Positions 10,950 to 21,037 of a stretch of DNA of 64,000 bases are shown here, piece by piece. A model generated the notes under the pieces. The model was not told the origin of the DNA, did no database searches, and saw only the letters and a list, made by a program, of their open reading frames with translations. Source of the stretch: Flammulina velutipes (lineage: Eukaryota; Basidiomycota; Agaricomycetes; Agaricales; Physalacriaceae); contig JAALGH010000021.1 in NCBI GenBank assembly GCA_011800155.1, forward strand, positions 1 to 64,000, read 5' to 3'. A program made the translations under genes and the position numbers. Numbering within the stretch: position 1 is the first letter of the stretch; every line of letters begins with the position of its first letter.

Positions 10950-11706
10950 ATGGCAAGCGGCAATTCACGACGCAGCTGTACGCCGACGTTTTACTGTGCT
11001 CCCTCGGAGGAGGGTCAACCGGTATCTAGTTTCCCTCGCTACTACGTGAAGTCGAACGGCGACCACCAAGGCATATACAGTTCATTGTAAGTCTTTCCTT
11101 GAAGACAACTGTTCTTTTCTTACCAACATCCAGGGAGATTGTGCCTCTGGCCAAAGGCGAGATCAAACCAACTCGAACGAACTCCTACTCCGACGCTCAG
11201 GTCAAATGGAGGGATATCTGTCTTTCTCTCCACACTCATGGTACCCAGCACTCAACCCCGCAATCCTCGCCACGAAAGAATGGACCACGTCTCGACCAAT
11301 CCTTTGTCTCTACTCCGACTGCCCCATCCTCACCCACGAAAACGGCCTCTAGAGCTCCGACGCCATCGTCATCATTTGACTTCCGAGGGACGCATTTCCC
11401 GGGTGTGTGATATGCGCCTTCCATCTCGTCGTCCTCCACACCCACCTCAAGAGATCCATATTTCCTGGTCAGGTCTGGCCGCGATCGCCAGGTTTTTTCA
11501 TCCGCGTGAGTCGACCAAGTTCTTGCCGGAACTACTAACTCATGTCCTATAGGTCGAAGGCTATCGCAGCCTACGACGCGGGCAAGTCTGCTGGTGAAGA
11601 TTGCACCCTGAATAGGTCCTGGTCGCATTCCGATGTTAAGGCATTCCTGATGTCTGGGATGTCCCCAGACGAGGAGGAGGAGGAGGACGACGATGGGCTT
11701 AGTTGA
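10950..11706 (+). CDS. KDZ-cassette gene E: two RNase H1 N-terminal-like modules (203 aa)
   Basis: Four exons (10,950-11,086, 11,134-11,402, 11,454-11,505, 11,553-11,706) give 203 residues with consistent phases. Two segments resemble each other: residues ~26-50 (RYYVKSNGDHQGIYSS) and the third exon onward (PYFLVRSGRDRQVFSSAS followed by KAIAAYDAGKSAG). The pattern of an aromatic strand, a basic turn G-R/D, a G/V-I/V-Y/F-S-S strand and then a helix is that of the small hybrid-binding domain at the N-terminus of eukaryotic RNase H1 and caulimovirus viroplasmin. This likeness is from pattern memory only. A Ser/Thr/Pro-rich linker separates the two, and the C-terminus is an acidic run (DEEEEEDDDG). 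If correct, the protein would bind nucleic-acid hybrids. An RNase H catalytic domain is absent. Confidence 0.55.
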
Positions 11707-11903
11707 TTTTCCTGATGTCTTAGTCTTGTGTATCTTGCACCGTTTGTATCCAGTATTTCTTGTAGTGTCTGGTGAAATGTATTTCTTGCTGCAACTGCCA
11801 TGTAATTCTTTGATTCAATGGTTGAAATTGCAGTGATGCACCTCACGCGTCGAATCCGTCACGTGAGGATTGATTCTTTGTTTATTACACCATCATCAAC
11901 TCG

Positions 11904-14900
11904 ATGGCCAAAGGAACCAAACGGCCTGCCCGAGCTGACTGCGACGACAACGACGACGAACTACTGGAAGCAAGAACACTGGGTCTCTCGGGAGACCGCC
12001 GACGCAATATTACCTCCGTCCCGGTACCTATCGCTCGTGTCAACGCTCCCCAAGGAAGGCCTGTGCTGAGGAGCGAGGAATATCTCCCCGAAGTCGTTTC
12101 GCCCGCTGTTGGCCCCAAGACAAAGCGTCGGTATGCGAATTCAGTAAGCCAATGGAATACCAACAGTGATAATATATTCTAATGCTTTTTTTCCAGGACC
12201 AAGCACTACTATGTTGGGTGGAGGATGAAAGGCCTCAAGAGTTCCTGGACGAGTTTGTCCGCCTTGAAGGACGAGGAGACTGCATCGACAATACGTGTGG
12301 GGCTTGTCTTGAGCGCTTCCGGGATGAGGGAATCGAGGCGGTCCCGAGAGAGGCTTCATACACCTGCGAGGACTGTTTCGGGGCGTTCATGGAGTGTGGA
12401 GACTGCATTGTCAAGAGTCACCGACGACTGCCCTTTCATCGGATAAAGGTATGTGCTGTCACTCCAACCATGTCCGTTTAGTTGACGTCGGTGCGGTAGT
12501 GCTGGAATTCAGAAGCGTTCTTTAAACCAGTATCTCTCCGCCAACTAGGTCTCCGTATTCAGCTTGGCCCCCATGCTGGTTCCCCATGTATTCGACCGAT
12601 TGCGGCCCACCGCACGTTCACCATGATTCACGACAATGGCATACATCTTGTCAACATTGACTTCTGTGGGTGTGAGCGAAGGGAACCTGCTCGTATCCAG
12701 CTGCTTCGCTCGGAGGTGATGCCGGCAACGACGCGTTTTCCCAAGACGGGAGCAACGTTCCGCACTCTGGAGGCATTCGAGATGCTCTCGGCCACCGGAC
12801 GTCTCTCAAACCATGAATTCTATAACAGTCTCATTAGGCGTACAGACAATACAGGCATTCATGTGCCTAAGGTGTGTTCTATCTTTTATTTTCTTCTATG
12901 TACTAAACCACTACCCCAGGATCGTTCCAAAGCCTTGTTCCGCATGAACAGGCAGTTCAGGCACATCAAGATGCTTAAACGGGCGGGACGGGGAGCTTTT
13001 CAGGACGGTATTGTGACGACTGCACCGGGTGGATTGGCTGTTCGATGCCCTGCGTGTCCACGCCCAGGCGTCAACCTCCCAGATGATTGGGATTCATTGC
13101 CGCTCTCGGAACAGTAGGTTGTCGTTTTCTAATGGTATAGCTAACATGCTGAAGACTGCTAGGTATCGGTTTCGCTTGATTCTTGCTCTCGATGCCAACT
13201 TCCGCCTCAAAAACCTGCGCCGTCCGTCGTCATTCGATCCTGGCCTACACACGGGTATGGCTTACTTCGTCGCAAACCAGGGATATTTCGAGCATCTGGC
13301 TGACAACCCCAAACAGAAAGATGTAAGTCAATCTCCAAATCCTCTGAGGTTGGTGCACTAACAGTGTCTAGATTAGTTCCTGCAGCGGCTTCAAGACGCT
13401 AGCCCATGCTGAGACCAAGGAGACGTCGGGGCTCCAGGCAACGGGTGTGGGAATGGCAGTTTGTGCGCGGCATGAGATGATACGCCCATTGGGAGTCGGC
13501 GACTTACAGCGAGGAGAACGGTACGATTTTCCTCTGATACGCAGACAACGTTACTCACAAATCGTCTTTTTAGTTACTGTAACATGGATTACATTTTGCT
13601 GTCCGCCGTTTCCGCTGACAGCGACAAGCTCAAAGAGCTTTTCGTTTCCTACGACATATGGTGTCAATACCGGAAACGTTTCAACGAGCGGATGGCGACT
13701 ATGCCTGAGCATCTTAGGCTTCCGGAGTGTGTGAGAGTATGTGGCGGAATTCCAAAATGCCACTGCAAGGGGCATAAATTCGACTGTCAGTGCTGTCATT
13801 GCATGAACATTCAACCGGGCATCGGCAGGACTGACGGCGAAGGCATAGAAAGGCTATGGTCTCAGCTCAACCACGCTGCATCGTCGACGAAGGAAATGCT
13901 ATCGGGTGCACGACACGACACATTGGATCGGCGTTTTTCTGCCCATAACTGGCAGAAGTTCATATTGTTAGGTAGGTTTCATCTCTTATTCTTTATGATT
14001 GTACCAGTATTAATGTTTGTATGCCAGGAGCTCATCTTCACGGGCGTCTGGCCAAAACCCAGGTGTCCTACCGGCAACAATTGGATGCTCATGAAGAGTT
14101 CACAGCAATCTTGGAGCCTGGATGCGCCGAACGCTGGGTAAAGCAGGTGGAGGCATGGGAGGCAGACCAGTCGCTTGACAGTCCCTACTACAATGCTGTA
14201 ACATGTGAGTCAAGGGTTTCAGCTCTTTTGATACTCCTGCTAATATCTATCTCTCCAGACAAGACGATGAACGAAGTCAAAACGGCACTGGAAGAGACTG
14301 AGCGCAGGGCCAATCGTGTAATCCCGGCGATCCACGAGACAACGGCAACAGCATGCCTTATGCTCGGACTCCTTATTGAGGACATGCAGTACGTTTTTTC
14401 CTCAGGCGTTACGGTGCGAAACTCATGGTTATCGACATAGGTGTAGAATCGTCTTTCTTCTTGACTGCGAGGAGTCTAACTCCCCGAGCGTGGTCAAGGA
14501 CGTGCAAGAAAAGCGCATCGTGTGCCAAAGGCATATTACCCAATTTCGCCAACTACAGGGATCCTACATGGGGTGCGTGCGGGGGGAGCTGGCCAAACTG
14601 GCGGGGAGCCGTGAGGGTGATATCGAAACGGAGCCAGTCTTCTTACCCTCTGCATTGCCAAGAGGGATACGTGAGGCTGGATGCTATCCTGATATGGCAT
14701 CAAGAGAAGCCAAACTTCGGGAAGCCCAATGCCACGACGCTTTGGAGACGATACGGACATTGCAGCGCACGAAGCGCTCTGCCAAGGCTTTTCGCCAGAA
14801 GAATCTTCGTGGCGTTGCAGCGACGACTCGGACATTCCAGATGGTGGACCGTTTGGAGGCGAAGACACAGCTCGCTATCAGAAAGTATCGTGTCGCTCGA

Positions 14901-15620
14901 GAGGCGTTACTAGTCTTACGTGGCCCCGGCGATTGGCAGAGCGACTTGCGAATCTTGAACGACAGCGACGTCCGTGCCCTGGACAGTCAAATTTTCGACA
15001 TCGACGTTCCGAAAGCGAAGAAGAAGAAACTCGGGAACACTGGGGAGGTTCACCAGTTTGGCAGTGGCCCCTACCAACTGTCGTGGATATGGAGGGTGAA
15101 GAGCGGTCTGGATGGATTGAGCAAGGACGATGTCGAGGGACAGCTACGTTCTGAGTGGCTGAAGAGTCGCGCAAGGGTCATGCGCTATCGGGAGGAAATG
15201 TCCATGGTCATTGGCGAGCGTGGATTTACGCTCAAGGCGCTCGAGCACGAAGCCATTCAGTGGGAATCTGAGCGTGCATGCACCCGAGACGACCTGGACG
15301 CTGCTGGGCAGGAGGGTGTGGTGGCGCTGGCCAAGCGTCAAGCCTGGATACGGCGCGAGCTGGCACGGGACTTCCAGGCGACGTGGGCCTCACCATGTCG
15401 TATTCGGAGGGTACGCATTCCCGATCGCAGTGATGTTAGGGTCGAGATATCTGACTCGGAGCGCGAGAGTGACGGCGAGAGAGAGGGTGGACATGACGGT
15501 GATCTTACAAGAGAGGGAGGACACGATAACGGAGGAGACGCTGGATCAGACGGAGGAGACGCTGGATCAGATGGTGATGACGCCGATGACGAGGAAGATG
15601 CCCCGCCGCGCGCCAATTGA
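11904..15620 (+). CDS. KDZ-family transposase with CxC2-type cysteine cluster (1,080 aa)
   Basis: Eleven exons join in frame to 1,080 residues: 11,904-12,143, 12,197-12,448, 12,500-12,871, 12,920-13,113, 13,163-13,322, 13,372-13,520, 13,574-13,971, 14,028-14,204, 14,259-14,388, 14,406-14,427 and 14,472-15,620. The small tenth exon is tentative. Residues ~105-165 form a cysteine cluster (TCGAC, YTCEDC, ECGDC, then H residues in HRRLPFH). Such clusters in KDZ proteins probably bind zinc and DNA. The RNase H-fold core carries D363 (ALDANFRLKN), D483 (SYDIWCQY) and a Glu in GEGIERLW (E545/E548). Between the last two is a Cys/His block (KCHCKGHKFDCQCCHC). The C-terminal third is helical and ends in an acidic DGGD repeat tail. 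All catalytic residues I can check are present, so the gene could be active. A related C-terminal part lies at 62,798-64,000 (-). Confidence 0.85.
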
Positions 15621-15751
15621 CACCCGGACGTTTATGTTTATGTACACCTACGGACTATGTATTATATCTTCTTGTAAATAAATGACTTAAGCTTTAAATC
15701 ATTGACTTAGTATGGCTCAAGTGCAAGATATGAGGCTTAAGGCCTTGGGTA

Positions 15752-15859
15752 GTGGATATAACAGGAAGGTAGGATCCTGTGGATATAACCAGCGGGATAT
15801 GGCTCCTATGTGTGGTTATAACCACTCAAATTGTAAAACACCTCTGTGGTTATAACCAC
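15752..15859. repeat. Four spaced copies of a palindromic GTGGTTATAACCAC-type site
   Basis: Sites begin at 15,752, 15,779, 15,812 and 15,846. The last two are the perfect 14-bp palindrome GTGGTTATAACCAC; the first two are GTGGATATAAC variants. Spacing is 27-34 bp, about three helical turns. They start about 130 bp beyond the KDZ stop codon. Sub-terminal arrays like this often bind a transposase, but that role here is inferred. Confidence 0.6.
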
Positions 15860-16296
15860 GGGATTTCCGTACACCCTGCTGCAAGGGTTGCATTCGATGG
15901 TCTGTTTCCCAATCAGTTAAGTACGAGCGCGCTAGTGAAAGGTCATAACAAGCACTTACTTGTTTTCGCTTTGAGACAAATCCTCCAAATGAGGAGTGGA
16001 ACGATGGTAATGGTTTCTATTTAGAGAAGATAAACATACAACTAATAGACATGAATAGATACACTCACAGTAGCACCCAGTAAGCTCCTTGGTATTGGAA
16101 GTACGCCTCGTACTTCCTTTTCATCTGCATAAGCACATGGGTTGCTCGATTGACCGATGTAGACGGTCTCTGGTCTTTCAGAACGCGGGTGATTCGACGC
16201 AGATAGAACAAGCGTGGAGCTATCGTCTATGGATGGATGGAATAAAATGGTACGTGAAGTAGGTGGGAATTGCAAACGAATAGGACGTGGGGTAGA

Positions 16297-16590
16297 TAGG
16301 GAACGGTGCGCGCGAGTTGACGAACAATAGAGGTAGAACATTGGGGGCGGGGATAGACGAATGGAATGATCGTCGAGTCCGCGGGGCGGAACAGTTTGAG
16401 AAAAACGGAGCGAATGGCGACGGATGGGCCGCGGGTAGGTAGGAACAGCGCGCGCGAGTTGACGAATGATAGATGAAGAACGTTGGGGCGGGATAGACGA
16501 ATGGAATGATCGTCGAGTCCGCGGGGCGGAACGGTTTGAGAAAAACGGAACGAATGGCGGACGGATGGGCGGCGAGCGATGGTAGGATAG
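16297..16590. repeat. Tandem duplication, ~146-bp unit, two copies
   Basis: The stretch from about 16,297 to 16,441 is repeated from about 16,442 to 16,590. Both contain GCGCGAGTTGACGAA, a shared block ending CGTCGAGTCCGCGGGGCGG, and TTTGAGAAAAACGG. A more diverged third unit may precede them (16,150-16,296). Open frames across the array on the - strand simply follow the repeat and are not taken as a gene. Confidence 0.65.
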
Positions 16591-16689
16591 GGAAACAGCA
16601 GGCGGGGTGGAAATTTGTTGGCCGGTCGGAGCAGCAGTGCGATAAACGTTTGTTCGTTTGATGGATAGCGTGCAGGGAAGTGATAAGAA

Positions 16690-16950
16690 GATGAAAGAGA
16701 TGGAAGAAAATCAGCATTGAATCATTCTCTGTAACTGTGGCGCACCTGAATGTCCCTTTCTGCACTTTCCTGCTTGTTGAATGCCCTCTGGGTGGATGGA
16801 CTGATGGACTGCTTGCCAGGTGATGATGAAAAAGATGAAAAAGATAACAAAAATCAGGTTTGAAGCATGCTCTAACACTGTGGCGTACCTCAATGTCCCT
16901 CTCTCTATATTTCTCCATGTTGGATGCTCCTTGGGGGGTGGAACTATGGG
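16690..16950. repeat. Diverged tandem duplication, ~140-bp unit
   Basis: Positions ~16,690-16,800 and ~16,830-16,945 share the order GATGAAA..GAT, AAAATCAG, a GTGGCG-C/T-ACCT block, AATGTCCCT and a G-rich TGGGTGG end. The copies differ at many positions. There is no coding evidence. Confidence 0.5.
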
Positions 16951-17093
16951 CTGCTCACTGTGGTGGGGCAGGAGGTCCATGGGAGTGGTGGTGGTGGAAG
17001 GAGATGGAGGAAAAAGCCTAAATGTACAGTATTAGTCGTTCATCAGGCACAGAATACATGGATGGATACAATCCCGTTTGATCTATCCCTTGT

Positions 17094-17160
17094 AACGGCA
17101 CACTAGCTTAGAGGTAAACACACCATAGTGTTAGAAGGTCGCAGGTTCAATACTTTTTGA
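17094..17160 (+). ncRNA. tRNA-like relic with A-box and B-box (possible SINE head)
   Basis: TAGCTTAGAGGT near 17,104 resembles an RNA polymerase III A-box, and GGTCGCAGGTTCAAT near 17,138 resembles a B-box. They are about 35 bp apart, as in a tRNA. A stem AACAC/GTGTT between them could be an anticodon stem. The acceptor and T stems do not close properly, so it is not an intact tRNA. It immediately precedes the minisatellite at 17,165, as the head of a SINE might. Confidence is low. Confidence 0.3.
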
Positions 17161-17164
17161 ATCT

Positions 17165-17475
17165 GGACGGCAGCGGCAGTTGAATTTGTCGTTGAAGCCG
17201 GCGTTGAATTTGTCGTTGAAGCCGGCGCTGAATTTGTCGTTGAAGCCGGCGTTGAATTCGTCGTTGACGCCGGCGCTGAATTCGTCGTTGAATTCGTCGT
17301 TGAATTCGTCGTTGAATTCGACCTTGAAGCCGGCGCTAAATTTGTCGTTGAAGCTGACCTTGAAGCCGACCTTGAATTCGTCGTTGAATTTGTCGTTGAC
17401 GCCGGCGCTGAAGCCGCCGTTGAATTCGACGTTGAATTCGAATTGAATTCGGGTGGCGTTGAATTCACATTGAAT
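17165..17475. repeat. Minisatellite of 12-bp units (GTTGAATTCGTC / GTTGAAGCCGGC)
   Basis: About 25 units of a 12-bp theme alternate between a GTTGAATT(T/C)GTC and a GTTGAAGCCGGC version, sometimes in higher-order pairs. Because 12 is a multiple of three, frames on both strands stay open: a Leu/Asn/Ser-rich reading on + and an Asn/Ser/Thr/Ala-rich reading on -. I take these as a by-product of the repeat, not as genes. Looser GAATTTGACTTGAATTTG sequence continues to about 17,620. Confidence 0.8.
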
Positions 17476-18014
17476 TCGATATATAGCGACTACTATACTA
17501 CTGACATAACACTAGGCGTACATATATATATATGACTGAATTTGACTTGAATTTGCGCCAGATTCACTTCAAACGTGAAGTTAATTTGCGCAACATCACT
17601 ACTGAAGTTGAATTTGGACTCGGTCAGGCTTTACGCTAGTCTCCCTTAGATGTCAAGAAAATAGAACCGTCACACCACACCGACACCTCTCGAGATGAAT
17701 CTGTTCTGCTGTCCACTTTGTCTTTCTAAACTCGCGTAATCTGCATACCGGGAGCTCCGAATCAACTCAATATTGAGACGTATTGGTGGTGTCCATCGGA
17801 TTGACGCGACTTCTCGCTTATCTTGTTGGATCCTGGGCTTTGCTACTGCTGCATGACTGTGCAAAAACAGTTTACGTCAATATAGCAAGCAATCCGTTAG
17901 CCTCTTACTCGAAATCGGTGCATGCAAGTGGTATCGCGTACGTCACACTCCAAGCTCTCCAGTCATATAAGTACAGGAACGTTGAATGAAATTGACTCGT
18001 GAACCGACCTCAAG
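17476..18014. other. Intergenic, no gene recognised
   Basis: An AT-rich stretch follows the minisatellite and includes a TATATATATATA run near 17,525. Open frames of 60-68 codons on both strands show no motif, and no RNA gene was recognised. Confidence 0.35.
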
Positions 18015-18930
18015 ACCCATAGAACACATTGGAACGACCCAGAGGTCAGGGGAAGTTGATGGTATGTGTGCTTTCTTGGGGGACATTATTTGGGGTATAT
18101 CCCAGGTTTTGACCGCATTTTTCACACTCCAGACTTCATCTAACTCATGATTAGAGCATTATATACATATATCTTCGAATATAAGGTGTCCCCAGGTCAT
18201 GGCAAGTTGATAGTGTGGCCCAAAGCTGTGTGGTCCGGGTTTTTGACATTTTGATCATATCCAAGGGTCCTGTTGACCTGGGGACCTAACTGAGTGACAT
18301 ATACAATGCCCCAAGGGTGTCTGGACGACCTACAAGTGGCTCCAGGTCACCCCCAAGCGAGGGCAAAGTGCTGCTCCCTTTTTGGTGCTTTTTGATGGAT
18401 TTTCAATAATGTTCTGCTTGTTTCTCAGCCAAATCTTCATGGTTTTACATGGTTCTTTGTGCTGCACACATTCATTTTCGAAGGGGAAAACATCTAGACC
18501 AACCCCAGGTCGATCCGAGGTATGTGCTCCTCGATTAAAAATGCGCCACACATCGTTTTATTATTGGTTTCAGTAGCTGCCACATCCCCATTCATGTTTC
18601 TGATAGTTAGAAAGAATTTTATTTTTCAACCTACAATCATCCCTCCCATACCCTCCTCATACCCTGGCAATAGCCCAGTATTTATCCTGGTGCCACAATT
18701 GTCCCTGCCCCCAATCCCCCTGCCCCATCCCCATCCCCTCCCCCATCAATCCCATCAGTTCCCATCAATCCCTAGGTCCGGATTCCTGTGTGGCCACATT
18801 TCCCCTGCCCCCATCCCCCATCCCCTGCTCCCCATCAATCCCTATTTGACCCCATCAATTCCTAATCCATATATAGTACCCATCCCGCCCCATCCCAGCC
18901 TGCCCCACCATCCGGCAAGCCCCTTGCAAG
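18015..18930 (+). repeat. R1 repeat family, copy 2
   Basis: Full-length match to copy 1 in the same orientation, starting at AGAACACATTGGA and running through the ATGCGCCACACATCG block to a C-rich tract. It abuts the 3' end of the F-box gene on the - strand. An imperfect palindrome at 18,952-18,994 (AACGCGTT...GGGCTATAACGCGTT) sits at the junction and may mark the insertion edge. Confidence 0.75.
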
Positions 18931-21037
18931 TGCAATTTCTCTTACAGTGAACAACGCGTTGTTCAGCCCCGTCACTACAGGGCTATAACGCGTTATCCCT
19001 ATGTCATAGGGTGCATCGGAAATCCCCTCACCCACTTCGTGCATAACTGGGCAGGTGCGGCATTCAAACAACGTCGGTGTGGCGTCCATATCCGCTACAG
19101 TCGCCGTGTCCGCATCAAGCCCAGCCCAGCCAATTACTTTTGTCACAATTTCTTCCATCACCTCGTCCTTCCTCAAGACTTTATCTCCACGCCACGGAAC
19201 TCTCCCATGATAGAACCTCCCTGACCTTGTATATCCGTCCAAATCCAGCGCTCGATCCGAGACGTCATCGCGTTTGCCGTCGACTAGGCCAGCAACGCAG
19301 CAGCTGTGTGTCATGTACTCTGGGAACCACAACGGCGAGCCGATGGGTGGTGATTTCTTCCTCTTGCGACTGGCTCCGGGGTTGAGATCGATACTACACA
19401 GGTCCGTACAAATGAACACGTTCTTCGCGAGATGTAGGAAACCGTATGCCACCTGCCCTGTGCCCGGCCCCATTGGGATCTCCCTCCTCGCAACACTGCA
19501 CATCCGCCTGTACAGCTGGACTCGCCAGCGAAGGCAAAGCTTGTCCATCTTCCGCATGTCAAAATTGTGCGAATAGACAGTGTGATGATCTGGCCTCTCC
19601 AGGATTTCTTGGACGTGCGGAAATTCGCAAAAGTCAGCTATCGTAGGCAGGTATTTAGAAAGCGGCATGGGTTGTCGGGCTTTCCACTTCCTGAGGGCGA
19701 CGCTCACGTAGAGCTTTCGCTGATTGATGGTCATTAAGTGCCTCTTGAATTTCTGTGCCTCTCGAACTTGTTCGGCGAAGCGGATTACGTCTGCGCGGAC
19801 CTTGTCCTATCCTATAATCACGTCAGTTGAAGGGAATAGATAGAGTATCAAAAGCTTACCACGATCAGTGAGTGCTGCGGTACCTTTCACACCAGAATGT
19901 GTCGCAAAATCAAAGGACATGTCAAGATCATCCATGGCTTCGAGATCTTCCTGATATCCCAGAGCAGCTAGTCGATCCCAGATGCTATGCGATACATCAG
20001 TCCAATGCATCGTCCGTGAAGTATTCAACTTACGCTTCGCGACGTCTAGCCTTCATCTCTTCCAGCTCCTTCTCACGCTCGTCCTCACATGCGACTCGCC
20101 AGGCATTGCAGACCTCGATATGCTGTAACGATACTCAGAGGTCGACAATGTCAGAAGCGAATGAAGGTTACCTCTCGAAATCTGAGCATCCTGTCCTGAT
20201 GTTCAGCTAGAAGCTCAGTTGTCATCGAGTTCGTGAGAAAGAGCTGTTCCGCCTCCAGAAAATCCTTCCTGATAGCATGGTGGAGTTTCTTCTTACTGCC
20301 TGGAGCAGCTGTCGGAATGTCAGATAATGCGGACAAAGGGGAAGATGATTGCGTACTGATAGAACGGGTGGGGACGACGTTGAGGAAGATTTCCCGAAGC
20401 ATGTCGTGCTTGTCTCTACCTCGAGTAGCCAAGGCTTCGCTAACCTCGATCAAACTGAACAAAGACATTGATCAACCGTTTGAAAACAAGGATGGAGACG
20501 TACTGTATCTTGGCGCATGCAGGGCATATACGACATTGGAAGACGAATTCTGGAATCACGACCACCTTCTTCCAGCAGAACTATCGTTGCGTCAGATAAC
20601 GAAAGAGAGGTGAAATGTTAATGTGGCGCACATGACAGATCTTGACGAATGCCAGATTTACCCAGGCGGGCTCCGAAGTTCCTTCGAATGGTGGTGGAAA
20701 TCCTTTCAGATTGGATCGGGCTGCCTTCCAGGCAGAGGCAGATGATTTGCTCATGAATGTGGCCCATAGAGTTTTGTTGACCAGTGTCAAATGCAGAACG
20801 TCCAGCGGAAGGCAGAAGGCTGCTATCTATAGCATAGTAGTCAGATAAATATGCGTCTACGAGGGCCGTAATTGGGTGTACCTCCAAAAGGATATCAAAA
20901 GGCAGGCTAGTGAAATTTGCATCCTTGTCGTTGGAAGGTTGTTTACCGGTGCGCCGCTTGCGCGTAACGACCGCATTTTCCTTGTTGTCATCGTCGTTGG
21001 AGGTGACCTTTCGTCGCTTTCTGGTTTTTGCTACCAT
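18862..21037 (-). pseudogene. F-box protein with CHFC/CPAC zinc-ribbon, 3' end replaced by repeat
   Basis: The start is ATG at 21,037-21,035. Early exons are 21,037-20,882, 20,826-20,632 and from 20,580 down. The N-terminus is basic (KTRKRRK) and is followed by the F-box core FTSLPFDILLE, then LPLDVLHLTLVNKTLWATFM across an intron. Next comes AWVNLAFVKICHFCWKK and CRICPAC, the Cys pattern of the common agaricomycete F-box family. The large last frame (19,734-18,862) carries the typical ending VIGWAGLDADTATVADMD and FECRTCPVMH. After about position 19,030 the reading enters sequence next to R1 copy 2 and ends inside it, so the natural C-terminus appears lost. F-box proteins usually recruit substrates to SCF ubiquitin ligases via SKP1, and this copy may no longer do so. 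Exon joins in the middle (20,470-19,740) are uncertain. Confidence 0.55.

Noticed and set aside
15338..15616. Ser/Pro-rich frame (-) opposite the transposase tail
   Set aside because: It mirrors the acidic DGGD repeat tail of the KDZ coding strand and has no independent signal.
3426..15620. Whole cassette considered as a Starship-type giant element or a secondary-metabolite cluster
   Set aside because: There is no tyrosine recombinase (DUF3435) gene and no synthase, transporter or tailoring enzyme. The only transposase is KDZ.
16220..16918. 232-codon frame (-)
   Set aside because: It runs across two tandem duplications, has a biased Ser/Pro/Phe/His composition and no domain.
17103..17468. 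Long Asn/Ser/Thr/Ala-rich frame (-) and Leu/Asn/Ser-rich frame (+) over the same DNA
   Set aside because: Both stay open only because a 12-bp repeat unit contains no stop in those phases. There is no splice or start context and no domain.
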